Source of the DNA: Diadema setosum
Lineage: Eukaryota; Echinodermata; Echinoidea; Diadematoida; Diadematidae
Reading direction: 5' to 3'
Assembly (NCBI RefSeq): GCF_964275005.1
Contig: NC_092685.1
Coordinates: 16,176,203-16,240,202, forward strand
DNA length: 64,000 nt
Within the stretch, counting starts at the first letter, position 1. Every line of letters starts with the position of its first letter. Both the position numbers and the translations under genes were made by a program. The notes beneath the pieces are model-generated. The model saw only the letters and a list, made by a program, of their open reading frames with translations, did no database searches and was not told the origin of the DNA. Below, in pieces: positions 26,633 through 40,259 of this stretch.

Positions 26633-27022
26633 TTAAAGGGACTGTACAGTAGTGGTTGAGGTGGGGATTCATGTTTTGAACATCCCTAAGTGAGATAATG
26701 AGAAACCTCTTATGAAATATGAAAGAGCATGTGATTTTAAAAAGGATTTAATGTTTATTTGATGAAAATTGGTTTTCAAATGGCTGAGATATCCCCAAAA
26801 GTGATAATAATAAAAGGCGACATGCCCCACCTTTATTAGGATCTCTTTGTTTCACCTTGTTTTTGGATATCTCAGCCATTTCAAAACCGATTTTCATCAA
26901 ATAAACTTTTGATACCCCTTAGAATTGCATGCTCTTTGACATCTCATAGTGTGGTTTCTGAATATATTGCAAAACGTTATAAGCTAAAACCTCACCTCGA
27001 CCAGAACTGTACACACCCTTTA
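26633..27022. mobile_element. MITE, ttaaaggga..gtacag family, copy 1
   Basis: Inverted ends start ttaaaggga/gtgtacag. The interior carries tttgatgaaaattggtttt and its reverse complement, with ggatatctcagccatttcaa. The same family occurs at 60801-61209. It interrupts one 147-bp unit cleanly. Confidence 0.85.
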
Positions 27023-27400
27023 AATCCTGTGGAGTGAACTTCTTCCACAGTTTTCAAGCAATTGAAACCAAATTTGGTAGGCATTATGGCCCTGAGGTAT
27101 AGATGTGGAACACATAATTTTTGTGTTTGTCACACAAACCATTGCCATGGTAACCACAATTTTACCAAAACCTTGCAGATCAAATAACTTTTCCATCATT
27201 CAAGCAATTAAAGTCAAATTTAGTATCTATCATGATCTAGAAGTGTAGTTTTGCAAGACACCAATGTGTTACACTGTAGTTTAAGGAAATGTGTTGCCAT
27301 GGTAACCACTCATTTTTGTATCAAAATAAACCATTTAAGCTATGAAGGTCAAATTTGGTGTGTATGATGGTCTTTACGTGTAGTGATGCTGGGGGGAAAG

Positions 27401-30069
27401 CATGTTTCCTTTTGCTGTAAGTGTAAGTTTTATACTCGGTGTCAACTCTGTGATTGTACAGTAAACTAAAATTATTCTGTTTCCATTTCGGCAAGTGCAC
27501 AAACTTGGTATTAATGTCATTGCCCTCATGACATCACATACTATAAAGCAACACTAGGGGCAGGGGTATTAATCACCTTCAAAGATAATTCTAGTTATTT
27601 CTAGTTTGTTAAGGGTAAAGGGCTTCACACTCTCATATTTTCAGGAAACGTTATTGTAACAGTGGTCTTCCATAGCACAAAGTTACATTTTAGGGTATCA
27701 ATACTCTTAAAAGCTTATAGTATTCATGAAGAAATTTGTTGTTGTAGTTGTTTTTTTCAAGAGCCAGCTAGAAATGTGCAGTGATTAGTGTGTCACTGTG
27801 TGTGTAGTTTGGGTAATGTGTAGTGCTGATGCAAAGGTTTGTATGCTATGCATAAATGAGGCAACTTTGATATGACGATCTTGCACTGTTTGTTCAGCCT
27901 GTGCATCCGTTTAGGCAGAGTATGCAATAAAGCAGTATCCCATTTTGTGGAGACTACTGTAATGTTGCAGGAAAAATGTATAGACCATGCACAATAGACC
28001 TAGTGTATTAAAGAACTAGACACCAATAATACAGCAAACTGGGGGAAATAGGGAAGTACTCATGTGCAGCAGAAGGAAACTCTACTGGAAGAAGAGACTT
28101 GGAATAGAATTCAAATATAACACCTGCCAAATTTCTGGCAGTATTGCAATCCATTGTGAATGACAGGTTTCTCTAAAGGATTCTTGTTTAAATATGTTAA
28201 ACTGTGATTTTCACTGTACTTTTGTACATATTTATAATCGATATTATGCTATTCCCGTACATGTACATTTTGTATAAAACGCATCCACTCATTTAATAGT
28301 ACTGTACTTGTCAGTCAGTCTCTTGTGCAGTCTCTTGAATTGAACTTTGACAAGAGAGAGTTCTGTTTATGGATGTCCTTGTTTGAAGTTAGCCAGATTT
28401 TATGGTTGGAACTGAGAGAAGAAAATAGTTGCTTTTCTTGACCTTCCTTACACAAAATTGTAAATACCGGTATGTTGCCTCCATTGTACCAATTACAATT
28501 CACAATGTATGCTCAGGTTATAAATGCTCAGTTTGTATCAAACACATCAGAACTTCTGTGGTTTGTGAATTTCTGCTGTGGAGGATAAAGCATGAATACA
28601 TGTGAGCAAAGTTCATCCTCATTCATTCTCTTTCATGGACTTTGCGATGAAATCTAATTAAATTTTGAACAAGAATTTACAAATACTGTAAGTTTTCACC
28701 TCACCATTCCAATTGCAATGACTGTAAAAATTACTTGTGTCATACTCAAGACATGCCTGAAGTTAAACCTCATAAAACCAGTGTATGTTTCAATTTTTAT
28801 CTTTGATTTTAATACTGATATAGATGTATATATATATTTTTTTTCGGGGGGGGGGGGGGGGACCTTGATGTGCATGAGGTTATGCAGTTTAATGCAGCTC
28901 TTGTGTAGGAATGAAGTGTGACATATTGTGTCTAGGATCACCAGAATAAGTCTTGTGTGGTATGGTATGTGGCCACTCCTTTGCTAGGATTTCCCTTGAT
29001 TTCCCTGGCCTGGTGGGATGAGTCATATCAGTGGGCATCGATCACTGCATCGTATTCAAAGCAAATGTTGGACTGATGGTGACAATATGAGAACCTTTCC
29101 CCTCTTTTTCAGATTCTTCAGAATCTTTTCCCCCTAATATTGGAATCATGGTCACTGATGTAACAGACTTGAGCTTGACTGTTCCATGTGATGTATACGT
29201 GTACCACCTGTGATACATGTATCTTGTATATTTATACAACAATGTATACCCTGTTAGCCCCCCTACATTGTACAATGTATACATGTGCACAGTCATGCAA
29301 GAGCTCCTACAGTACAATTTTATGTTCACAGTTTATCATGAATTTGAGTGAATATAAACATGTGTATGCTTCACAATATAGAGCTATAGGCCTATGTAGT
29401 TTTACACAGTATGCAGAGTAAGTAGTGTATTTACATTGTAATAAGGTTTAAAGAGTAGAGTCATGCTCTTTTGTTCAGTAATAAATACTTCGTTTTTTGT
29501 TTTTTTTTATATAACAGTATAGAGAGGCCTATGTATGTGTTGTTGAAAATGGTAACATGGATCCTATCAAATGACTGGCTGAGAGCAATTGTGTGACCAG
29601 TCTTTCATTTTTCCTAACATGACCGACGGGCAAAGGTTTTTACCATTGACCACATACACTAATGACCTGTACTAACGACCACTCAGAGACTATATGTTAT
29701 GCAGGTATGTGCGTGGCTGTAGCTTGCCATAATCATGCTCACTGACTTCACAGTTGCATACTTCATCAGTGCGCACTCATTCAGTTACAAAGTGCGTGAG
29801 CTCAATCACTTACAAAGATTTACTGTAAACAACTTTAAAGTTTGTGTTCAGTGTGCTTGGAATATTTCTTCAGACTGGAATATTGGTTCTTGAGCAAGTC
29901 CTATATATAGCTGACTAGTATTTACCCATTAAATAAAAAATATTTCATAGAACCATTTGGGGTATTCACAGTGTTTGCAACATGCATGAGGCACAGCTGA
30001 GTGCATGTTACACCATTGTAAATACCCTCAAGTGTGCTGCATCTCCTCTTAACGCCCTCTCACCCGTGC
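27401..30069. other. Non-coding stretch
   Basis: No gene is supported. A T8-C-G16 tract lies near 28837-28861. The rest is ordinary AT-rich DNA with scattered tacatgta words. Confidence 0.6.
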
Positions 30070-30911
30070 ATTATATAACGCCTAAATAGATCCTTGTCAT
30101 TTGATTGGCTGTTTGACATTGATCATTCGTCCCATTTCACTATGACATCATCATTCGTGCAATTGTGACTCCATTTACCGTGCAATTTTGGATCCATATG
30201 ATTTGCTCCATTGCACGCTGGCCGAGAGCCCGGTACACTACAGTTGTACGCGTGTAAGACGCTTGCATTTGCAGTGTGTGTACGCGACAGCGCGCTAGCG
30301 GAAGGCGCTCAGTGAGCACCCTCTCTATCTTAGATTCTCTCTTCTTTCTAAAATAGTTAATAAAACATCAAATGACAAGGATCAAATATAGGTGTTATAT
30401 AAAACAAATAATACTTTTTTTTTCATTCGTACAATGGACAGAATATTTCATTCAGTGAAAGATTAAATCTTTGATCCGTTCAACAAGGTGCAGCCTCGTT
30501 GAATGGATCAATAATCTCAGCTTTCACTGAATAGAATATTCTGTTCATTGTATGAATGGAAAAAAATTTTTTTTTTTTATATAACACCTAAAATAGATCC
30601 TTGTCATCTGATGTTTTATGAATTTAGAAACAACAGAGAATGTGCGGGATCTGAGATCGAGAAAGTGCGCACTGAGCACTAAACGCTTGTGCGCTGTCAC
30701 ATACACACTTCAAACGCAAGCGTTTTACATGCGTAGTGTGCCAGGCTGACTCTCGGCGTGCATGCAATGGAGCAAATCGTATGGACCCAAGATTGCGTGG
30801 TAAATGGAGCCACCATTGCATGAATAATGATGTAATAGTAAAATGGGACAAATGATCAATATCAAACAGCCAATCAAATGACAAGGATCTATCTCTAGGT
30901 GTAATATAATA
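30070..30911. mobile_element. 840-bp snap-back (fold-back) element
   Basis: Almost the whole stretch is one imperfect palindrome centred near 30491. The outer arms share agatccttgtcatttgattgg and gctgtttga. The inner arms pair at tcattcgtacaatgga and gatccgttcaacaagg. A further copy of the word catccttgtcat-type end occurs near 30385 and 30580, so the arms themselves contain repeats. It is non-coding and has no transposase. Confidence 0.85.
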
Positions 30912-31866
30912 CACTCTATCTATTTCAGTTTACACATTTTATGGTCTTTCCTACCTTGGGTGTATGTAATTGCAGTGTCACTATTGCGATGTCTTTCCAG
31001 TATTCAGACTGCAGGCCCTAGTTTTGATAGTCACATTACAGTAGTAACTCATTGGTGTGCATTTTCACTCCATGGTCAGGTTACACATAATGTAGCTTTG
31101 ATGAATAGAAGAAGATCACATGTACAGTATGGAAGAGGTTTCGTCAAGATTGGACATAAAAGTAGCTGGATATAGTACAGGAATTATAACTTTTACAGTG
31201 CTTTAACATGTTTTTTTCTTTTTGTTTGCTTGATTTTCATGTGCAGTATCAGAGCATTTATATTCAATGAAACACATGGGCTTGTGTATAGGCTACTGTA
31301 GTAAATGGTTGTGCAATGATTCACCATATTTTGTCCTGTCTCTTCCACAAACACTTGCTGAGTGCGTGAACGCTTGCAAAGTGCGCAAACTCTTACTACA
31401 AGCACGCAATAATGTATCTTGCTACAGGTGCAAGTCACTGCTTCTTTTTTTGAAGTTCAGAGCCTACTTCAAATTCTAGTAAGTAGGACCCACTTTTACA
31501 GTTTTTACCTTAGTGTCTATAGAATCATACTGACTTTTGCACTCTTTACGGCCAATGTTGCAATCATCCTGGATTCATGCAATATTGGCCCTAATTCATG
31601 CACTATTCCCATGGTATCCTATTCCTTGCAATCCAATTCATTCATAGTCATGTACACACTACATGTACATGCAAATTAGATGAGGTGATGATGTCACTGC
31701 TTCATAATGTACAAAAAATTGTTCACTTTGGCAGGAAAACTTTTATCCCCTTCTTCAAATTATAATTGTACAGTCTGAAAAGAAAAAGTGGTTATGAGAA
31801 ACATAGAACATTATAGTTATGACAGCATATGAGGCCTTAGAATACCAGAACTTTCATGTTGTGCAT

Positions 31867-32423
31867 TTAAAGGACAAGTTCACCTTCATAAACATAAGGA
31901 TTGAGAGAATTTAGCAATATTTGTAGAACACATCATTGAAAGTTTGAGGAAAATCAGACAATCCGTTCAAAAATTATAAATTTTTTGAAGTTTTTGTGCA
32001 GTCACCGCTGGATGAGAAGACTATTGCAGTGTATGATGTCACATGAGTACAACAATGTAAGGAAAAAATAAAGAGAATTTCACAAAAATTCATCTTTTGA
32101 AAAAAGTACACATTCCCTTGACTCGTTACTGACATATGGGTAATACTAGTATTACTCCCCCTGCCTTTAGAAAGAGACAAGTCAAGTGCTCTTTTATTAT
32201 GCGAAAAAGGTGAAAATATGTTGAATTTTCTTTATACTGTTGTACGCATATGACATCACAAGCTGTAGTAGTCTCCTCATCCAGCAGTTCCAACACAAAA
32301 ATTTTGAAAATTCATAACTTTTGCATCGATTGTTTAATTTTCCTCAAACTTTACTGATGTGTTCTACTAATATTGCTGCATTCTCTCAATCCTTATGTTT
32401 ATGAAGGTGAACTTGTCCTTTAA
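31867..32423. mobile_element. MITE, ttaaaggacaagttcacc family
   Basis: The ends are perfect inverted copies over at least 31 bases (ttaaaggacaagttcacctt...). The interior arms also pair, for example ggatgagaagact with agtctcctcatcc. A TA or TTAA target fits. No coding sequence. Confidence 0.85.
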
Positions 32424-35400
32424 CTTTGATGAAATATCTGTCATTCTGTTTGTTTGATTTAACTCTTGTTAATTAGAGACTTCAGGAAAGCTTTTTACAC
32501 TGTGTTTTGGAGAAAGATGCCAGGTGAATTTGGTGCACAGTGCATTTGAGCTCCACCTGCTTAAATACACATCATTAAAGTGTGAGAGCATGCTGACCCA
32601 AATGTAATGTTTATAATGATGGTACACTTGTATGTCATATTGTCAGATAGTGCTCCAAATACAAATGATATTTTATATTCAGTATTGTGGTGTTCAGGCA
32701 CAAAAATTGGAAGATGTCTCACATGTATTGTGACATTGTAAAATAAAACAAAAATTGTCTAGTCCAAATGGGGGTAGCAGTCACAGGACTATGGAACCAA
32801 TCAAAAGAAATACAAAGTGCAGTATCAATTTTCTTGCCATTCAGTCACTACCAAGTATTACCTATATTACTCTTACAGAAGTATTAAAGTTACCATGAGT
32901 CTTTTTCAGTATTATTGGTAGTAGTCAAGCAGACTCTTTATGAATAGGATAAATGCAGAATTGCTGTAGTAGACAAAATGAACACAGTGAACTTATACAA
33001 TGCCATGGAATTTTCTTCATTGAAAAAAAAGATATCTTGATATTGTTTTCAGTCAAAGTACAGCAAGGAGTGCATGTTACTTTTCTATCACTAATAAAAA
33101 CTTTTTTTTGGGGGGGGGGGGGAGGGTCACAGCAACATTACTTGGCATCTCAACTTTTTTCCATCCATGTACAAATATGTACATTGTAATTTAATTACAA
33201 TATACATGGATGGTAGAAGTTGAGATGGTTTATAGTCACCTGATGAACATTGCAAAGTCACTATTGTATTTGCAGTACATCCAGGTCAAGTGCCCATACA
33301 AATCAGCAGAGTAGTTTTGTATCTAAGTTTGTATGAGTAACATACACTGGATAATTTTGTCAACAAATGATACTCGCAGTTTCACTTTTCAGAGTAAAAC
33401 TAAAGTCAGAATACGAAGGGGATGAAATTTAGAAATGGTAGATGCAAGTAATGACATTGTAAGAATTGTTTATTTTCTGCTACCTGGTGTAGCATCATGT
33501 GCATTTTACACAGTGTGGCATGTGTTTAAAATAGGTAGATATATTTTGTGGTGATATTAATTGGTGCTACTAAAATTTGAGTTCATGAATTTTTTTTAGA
33601 TCCTATAATGCAACTCACCACACATGGTTCACTCGCTAGAGTGCTGGGGTCATGCTCTGGTCATTGCTTAGGTATGCCAGTCTGGAGACTCAAAGCACTT
33701 CATTTGCAGCTGAGAGATTTAGTTTTGATTTTTGTTGGTGTTGTTGTCGTCATCGTTTTTTACGGGAATGTGAACAGTGGTGAAAAACCCCACAAACAAA
33801 TGATAGCAGTGTGTACATGTAAATGGGGTTGTGTTTCTCACAACATGACAGCAGTGGCAGAAGTTTAATGTGAAAGTTCTGTTTAGCGAAGGTGTATACC
33901 TAGTTTTGTTATTGGACACTAGTACATGTACTATATAAATTTGGCTGTGAGAAAAAATAGTTTGGCTAAATTTGACTGTAAAATAGACTAAATTTAGCGA
34001 TCTGGTAACCCTGATTGAGGCAGCTGTTTCAATCACCACAATTACTCCACGATTCAGATCACAATTTCAGTGGTGGAGATTGGGATAGACATTAAAAACA
34101 AAAAATTCCATGATCATCTATTGCTGGCCAATCATGTTTTGCGTAACAGATCACACAACAGTGGGAATCCAGCATTACTGTACACAATAGCTGCCATCTT
34201 CTCCTCATAATTTCTTAAAATGCTTCCATTTTATTTTCCTTGCCTGTCTCTATTTTATCCCTAAGTAGCCCCATGATCCCTCTGTGAGTATTATGTCTGT
34301 GTCCATATTGCCTAGATGAATGTTTGCTGCAGTTGCATTGTGATGATGCTACTTGCATTTTATTTGTCTTTTATATGGTTAATGGAGAATTATGATGAAG
34401 CCCCATTTGAATGTAATCAAGGGTGACCAGGTGTATCATTATTAAAGTTTTGCAGAGTGAATAGCATCTAGTAACCATGGTGTCAGCCCATGATATGAGT
34501 GGGCCATGGCATCACTGCCAGTGTGAACAGAGTTCACTGACATGCAATTTACAGTGGTATATGTTTTGTGTCTTCACATTCTGGCACGTGTAACACTTTG
34601 TGCTGCTCTCTATTCCTGTGTGTGCAAACCGTGGGCCTATTATAATAAACTTGCATGTCATTTGCACCTGAAAGAAATTGTAAGTATTCCCACGCTTTAG
34701 CAATGATCACATACCTAGTACTGGAGCAGAATGTTCTCCAACTGGCTGTCTGGCTGAGCAAAAACATTGATTCAATCTTTCATAATACCTCTGAAGGGTT
34801 GCTCCTGCTGCGATGCTCTTTGACCCCTCCCTGTTTGCAGCTAATGGAAATTCAAGGCCCCCCTTGCTTACCCCCCACAGGATGCCCTCTTGCCCTTCTG
34901 GGTATGCATTGACTTGCTGTGGCTGTGGAATGGGCTACACCCTCAATCAGACCCAACCCAGAAGTGTGTGTGTGTGTGTGTGTGTGTGTGCTTGAATATG
35001 GGCCTGTGTGTGTGTGTGTGTGCTTGAATATGGGCCTGTGTGTGTGTCTGTGTGTATGCATATTGAAGAGAGTACAGCGTGGATAGTCACAGTGTGCTGT
35101 ATGCGCAGGAGAGGAAGAGCCATTTCTGAGGGAGCTGTAGTGTATTTGTGTGTATACATACACAGAGACCAATCATACATGTACATGTATTGGGCCATTA
35201 CTTGTCAGAGCATGATTAATTGTAAGTATTCAAGTGTATTTTCTTCGCACATTGACATTTTGATGATTGCTGTGGATGATATGGACTCCAACATATACTC
35301 TTATGACATTCATGTTGATGATAAGTTGGTCATGCACTCGTTCCTGTTTACCTGTCATAATTTTATAATTTATAGTTCTTTTTTTTTTTTGTCTCTGGTA

Positions 35401-38207
35401 TAAAAGAAGTCTGACTGTGATAAGATTACTAACGTACTGTGCATAGGGCCACTTTGCATGTATTCAATTAAATATACCTGTGTACATGAACTGAATTTTG
35501 TTCAAAGATGATTAATTCCATTGTTAGCCAAGCAGAATGCAACTAATTTGATCTGGTCATGATATTTGTTAGTGTACAATGCTTTTCATTTGTATGATAT
35601 TTTACAAACAGGTCTGAAGATGATTATCAAAGTAACCTGTTAATTACTGCTCATAGCATTACAAAAGATAACCAACCTACCACCAATTGGCCTTTGGGTT
35701 TGAGTCACTGTACTCTTTAGAATATTTATGGTGTCCATTCAACTTACTTGCCTGATAGTGACTTTTAGTTGCCTTGGGCAGGAAGGCAAGTAGGTTCATA
35801 GTACCCTGCTGCTGCTGTTACATTTACAAGTGCACGCACAATAAATTCTCATGATGACATGAAATGAAAACACAAGTTTAAAAGTGCAACATTGTCAGAA
35901 GCCCAACTTAGGAAAGCACACTAGGGAAAGCCTGATATCTTATATCATTGTATTTTGCTTGTTTTGTTTGTATATCTCTTAGCACTTGTATTGTCTTGCA
36001 AATGCCAAATAGATAATAATGGTAATGATAATAGTATGTTTGACATTCTCCTCAAAACACATGACCACTTGTAAAACCTGATTAAGTATTAAAAAAAAAA
36101 ATTGATATTTTCAGTATGATGAGTGTTAATTCATTACCATAGTACGGATGTGCAGGAGGTTTTTACTTGTACAAATTTACTTATAGTGCAAACCTTTGAA
36201 ATCAATTTGACGAATGTATTTTTCTCCTGAAGTAGAATTAGATGGTGGTAAATTTTTCATTATTATTTGATTTGAAAAACATTGAATGTACACGTAATCA
36301 TATAGATATCTTTGAAACATTTCAGACCAACACGAGCTTACAAATTTCAACAACATGCATTAGGAGCTAGTAATTGCATATCATCATGAGAAAACCTGTA
36401 GGTGTTTTCATGTTTTAAAGATAAGATAGTGTTGTGATCATTTTCACCATGTAGGCCTACATTATAGTGTCTGTGAAAGAAAGTAATAATTATCCTATTA
36501 CGTCTTTGAGTGAACTTGAACTGTTTCATGCTTGTTACCTTTATATCTGTACAGAAAAAGACACTGGATTTTGTCATCCCATTACTATTCCTGAACATGT
36601 TCAACTTTTCAATCTCATTAGCCTGTTAGTAGTTACTTTGAGATAAAGATTTTCATTGTAGTGAGTAGTGACCAAACAGATTTTACATTCCTCTGTTCAT
36701 TTATTTGATGCAGTGTTTAACATCTGTTATAACATTTAAAAATGTAGTTATTATGGAAGTTGTCCTATGCTGCTTTGAGTGAAACTGATATTGTACATCT
36801 CTGTGGTGATAGAGATACTATAACTTTACCATTTATAGCAACCTTTTTGTCTTCAAATGAAATGCCAGTCCATGTTCAAGTAAAACAAATGAAAATCTTG
36901 ATTGAAAATGAAAAAGATTCCAGTTTCAGTTTCAGTTTACAAAAATACACAAAGCACCATTATTAGGAATTATTGGAAGTCTGATGCTTGTGGAGCACAT
37001 AGGAGAATGAATTCTTGATATATGGATATCTAATGAACCCGTAGGTCAATTAGATGTAGATTGTGCAGCTGCTAACACTAAATGAGGTAAGCCATAGTGC
37101 TGTGCAGTATGGTGTGGCATAATATCTTGTGGTGGAACTGCACTTCAAATTTCCCAAATCACAATCTTCATTTCCCCATTTGCAAGGTGAGAAGTCATTC
37201 CAATCAAGCTAAACGATAATTCTCCTTTGCCCTTCCAAACCCGTAACCCCCTACCCTTTTTTCAGGGGAGGGGGGTGGGGGTGGGGAAGGGGAAGGGGAT
37301 AGCTTTGTCTTATGATGTACATGTAGCTCAGAATTGAGTTTTAAGGATCTACAATTTACAAGACCAACAGTGTCAAGAAAATGTTGCTGTTGAAGAGATG
37401 ACAATATTACAAAGGACCTACATTTGTACTTGTGTTAGTACAATGTGCAGCAAGGGCTGAGGGATGTGCCAAGAGAATATGAATAAAGTCACCACATAGT
37501 ATATGTCGGTACAACTAATTCTGGTGAATGCTTATATAGGTTTGGTTTGGTTTTTTTTTTTTTATTTGCCCCATATAAATACAGTAGCTCCTGTTTTCAC
37601 ATTATTAGCCTTCTCCCTGGAAATAACAGACATGCAAAGTAATTCATGGTGTAGGCCTAAATGAGAAAAGATGTGCTACAATTTGAAGAGAAACTTCTTT
37701 TCTCTTAGAACTTACAAGCCATGTGTACTCTACAGTAGTACTGTAGTGCATCTTTGATGGGAAATCATTCCTAATTCAGTGCGTACTTGCTAAGACCCCC
37801 AGCCGCTTACTAGGGGTCTGCGGGGAGAATTTGACCCTACCCCCACCAAGCACCCCACACAGAACTGAAAATAGAAGCTTTGTGTGTATGTGTGTGCACT
37901 TGCCCAGATGCCTTACTGAATGTGCGTGTGTGTGTGTGTGTGTGTGTAAATACCCCACGCAATATGCATTGTGGTTGCACTTGTTCTGTGTGGTTTCTAG
38001 TGACACATTTTATAAAAGCACGAGATATGGAGCACTGGGAAATTGAGGAAACAAGGAATATAACAAGTGGCTGCATGCTGCATGAGCATATTTATGTCAA
38101 TAACTGAAGACATTTGTATCATCTGGAAGCAATCATACTGATTTGCAAGATTTTCAGTGTCTAGAGCATAAAGTAAGCACACTCGCAATGTAGCTTGGTT
38201 TCATCTC
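32424..38207. other. Long non-coding stretch
   Basis: No convincing exon is seen. It contains a T8G12 tract (33102-33122), a hairpin near 33146-33222 (catctcaactt and partner), paired TG tracts at 34965-35041, and ordinary AT-rich DNA. Undetected small or 5' UTR exons of the gene starting at 43036 could lie here. Confidence 0.5.
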
Positions 38208-38210
38208 TAA

Positions 38211-39276
38211 GGGTGGGATTTCACGGAGCACGCGAACGATTTGCGAAGGACGCGAATGACAAAATCCAACATTCGGAAAAGTTTTTCTCCGAATGTTTTC
38301 CGACAATGAAGCCGAAAACTATTCTTGTGCAATTTGTGCAAAGTTTTCACGACGTATGTGCGAATGTCGTGTGTATCATTGCTAAAGTACAGCATGTTAC
38401 GTACACGAAGAACACGCGACGGAAATGCGAACAACGAAAATTTTTCAATAATCATGGGAGAAAATGTAGCAAGGAGAGGTGGAAGCAATAAAAAAAAAAA
38501 ATCAACTCAAATCAGCTTTCTTGAGTTGATTTTTTTTTTCTTTCCTCTATTTCTCTTTCTCTCATTTCTCTATCTTGTGTTTGCCTACATTTTTTCCCCT
38601 AGGACGTATCTCCACTAGTAAAGCATTTGATCTTTTTTTTTTTTGCAGTTCCTCCAACACATAATCTTTATAGTTCAAATGAAATTTACATGCTTAAGAT
38701 TGATTTTAAGTATATTATGCGATTTTTTTTGTATATCAAATATTCTTTCTCTTTGCTAGTCTATAATTTCTTTTGTTACTATAGTTGTTAATAATTGTTT
38801 GATGTTTAGATGTATGCTACGATTTCTATTTGCAGAAAACGTACAGGGCATACATCCCCCAAACGTGCGCTAAACGTTCGCGAGAATGTCTCAAAAGGTA
38901 CGCGAACAGTTTGCGATTACGTCGTAAAATGATCGGAAAAACTTCGCAGATTTCGCGTTTGGGGTTTGGGGTTTCATGAACATTTTGCGAACATCGCGCG
39001 TGTCTTGCGAAGGTCTTGCGCATATGACGAAGCTTTAAAGACACTTTCGAGAACAATTCACGAGCAAATCCCGACTAAGTGTGCGGAAAAGGTTCGCGAA
39101 AAATTTCAAACTTTTTTGAAATTCTCACCGAAGTAAAAACGACATTCGTGAACAATTGACGACGCTTCTGAACCCTCACGTTTGTTTGGCGATCTTTTGC
39201 AGACTAAAATGCGAATGCTGGATTTTGCCATTCGCGTCATTCGCAAATCGTTCGCGTGCTCCGTGAAATCCCACCC
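38211..39276. mobile_element. Harbinger-like non-autonomous element with 65-bp TIRs
   Basis: Positions 38211-38275 and the reverse complement of the right end (to 39276) match at about 62 of 65 bases, starting gggtgggatttcacggagca. TAA flanks both sides (38208-38210 and 39277-39279), fitting a three-base PIF/Harbinger target duplication. The interior has many gcgaa/ttcgc words and a short hairpin at about 38488-38540. There is no transposase. Confidence 0.9.
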
Positions 39277-39723
39277 TAACACATTACATTGTGATGATTC
39301 TAGTGAAATTTGATTGATGTACATGTACATGTACACATCTGATATTATTCAAATTTGTTGTAAACTCATGGAAGTTTTAAAGTCTGTTGTAAATCAAGGA
39401 ATAAACACTTGTGTCCATTAATAATATCTGTTTATTTACTGCATTGTTGGTGTGTGTGTGATCAAATTAACCGGATGTATGTGAACTTGTGTTATTTCAC
39501 CTTATGTATATCTTTAAGTCAAATGTAACTCAAGAAGTTCTATGTTCAGATTGACAGGGCTAACGTGTTGAAACTGTGTGTCAGACTGAAACAAATGCCT
39601 GCACAAGATTTCACTATCATTGCAAAAGAGATCATTTCATACACACTACATTGTGCATATGCCATATATTTCACAAATTGAGACCTGTAATATGGTTTTG
39701 TGAGTGACGGAATAAGAAGTACA

Positions 39724-40259
39724 GGACCCTGTTTCATATAGCTGTTCGTAAAGTTATGCATGACATAATGAATGACTGTAAGACAAGCCAAGTTGGTTTC
39801 CAAATCATTGTTAATTTCAATAGCTCAAGTTTAAATTTGCAGGTGATAATGATTATTCTTACATGTTAAGACATGTTTTAGTTGAAAGTGTATTTTTGCC
39901 TCAATATAGATGAAATTATACAAAATACAGTCATACTTTGTTCAAACGTAAGAAAAAAAAAGGGCCCACATATTGGTACTTCATACTATAAATGTCGATA
40001 TTTTTGCTTGACTAATTTTTCGCACTGAACAGCTCAAAAACATTCACAGATTTTTGAATTCGCAGTGTGCAATTGTCAACCCATCCAAAATGCGTAGAGA
40101 AAAATCTTGATGTTTTCGCAGGTTTTATAATTCGCGATAGCCAGAAGTAGCGCAAAATACATGAAAATTAATGTACCTCGAAAATTTCTGCATTTACAGT
40201 ATTCTACTTGTTTGTAAAGTCATGCGTAACTTAACAAACAGCTTTATGAGACAGGGTCC
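39724..40259. mobile_element. MITE, ggaccctgttt family
   Basis: The left end ggaccctgtttcatatagct and the reverse complement of the right end ggaccctgtctcataaagct pair over about 40 bases with several mismatches. No coding sequence and no clear target duplication. Confidence 0.75.

Larger units (their letters stand above)
25381..27400. repeat. Diverged tandem array, period about 147 bp
   Basis: The landmark ttgccatggtaac recurs at 25475, 25619, 25767, 25913, about 26606, 27141 and 27293, giving intervals of 144, 148, 146 and 152 where nothing intervenes. Each unit also carries ccttgtggattgaat, a caaatttggta-like word and gtagttatgcaagacac. The two long gaps are explained by insertions at 25994-26553 and 26633-27022. 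The units are diverged and do not code. Confidence 0.85.

Noticed and set aside
33620..33680. tRNA-like start ggttcactcgctagagtgct
   Set aside because: No matching B box at the right distance, so not called as a SINE.
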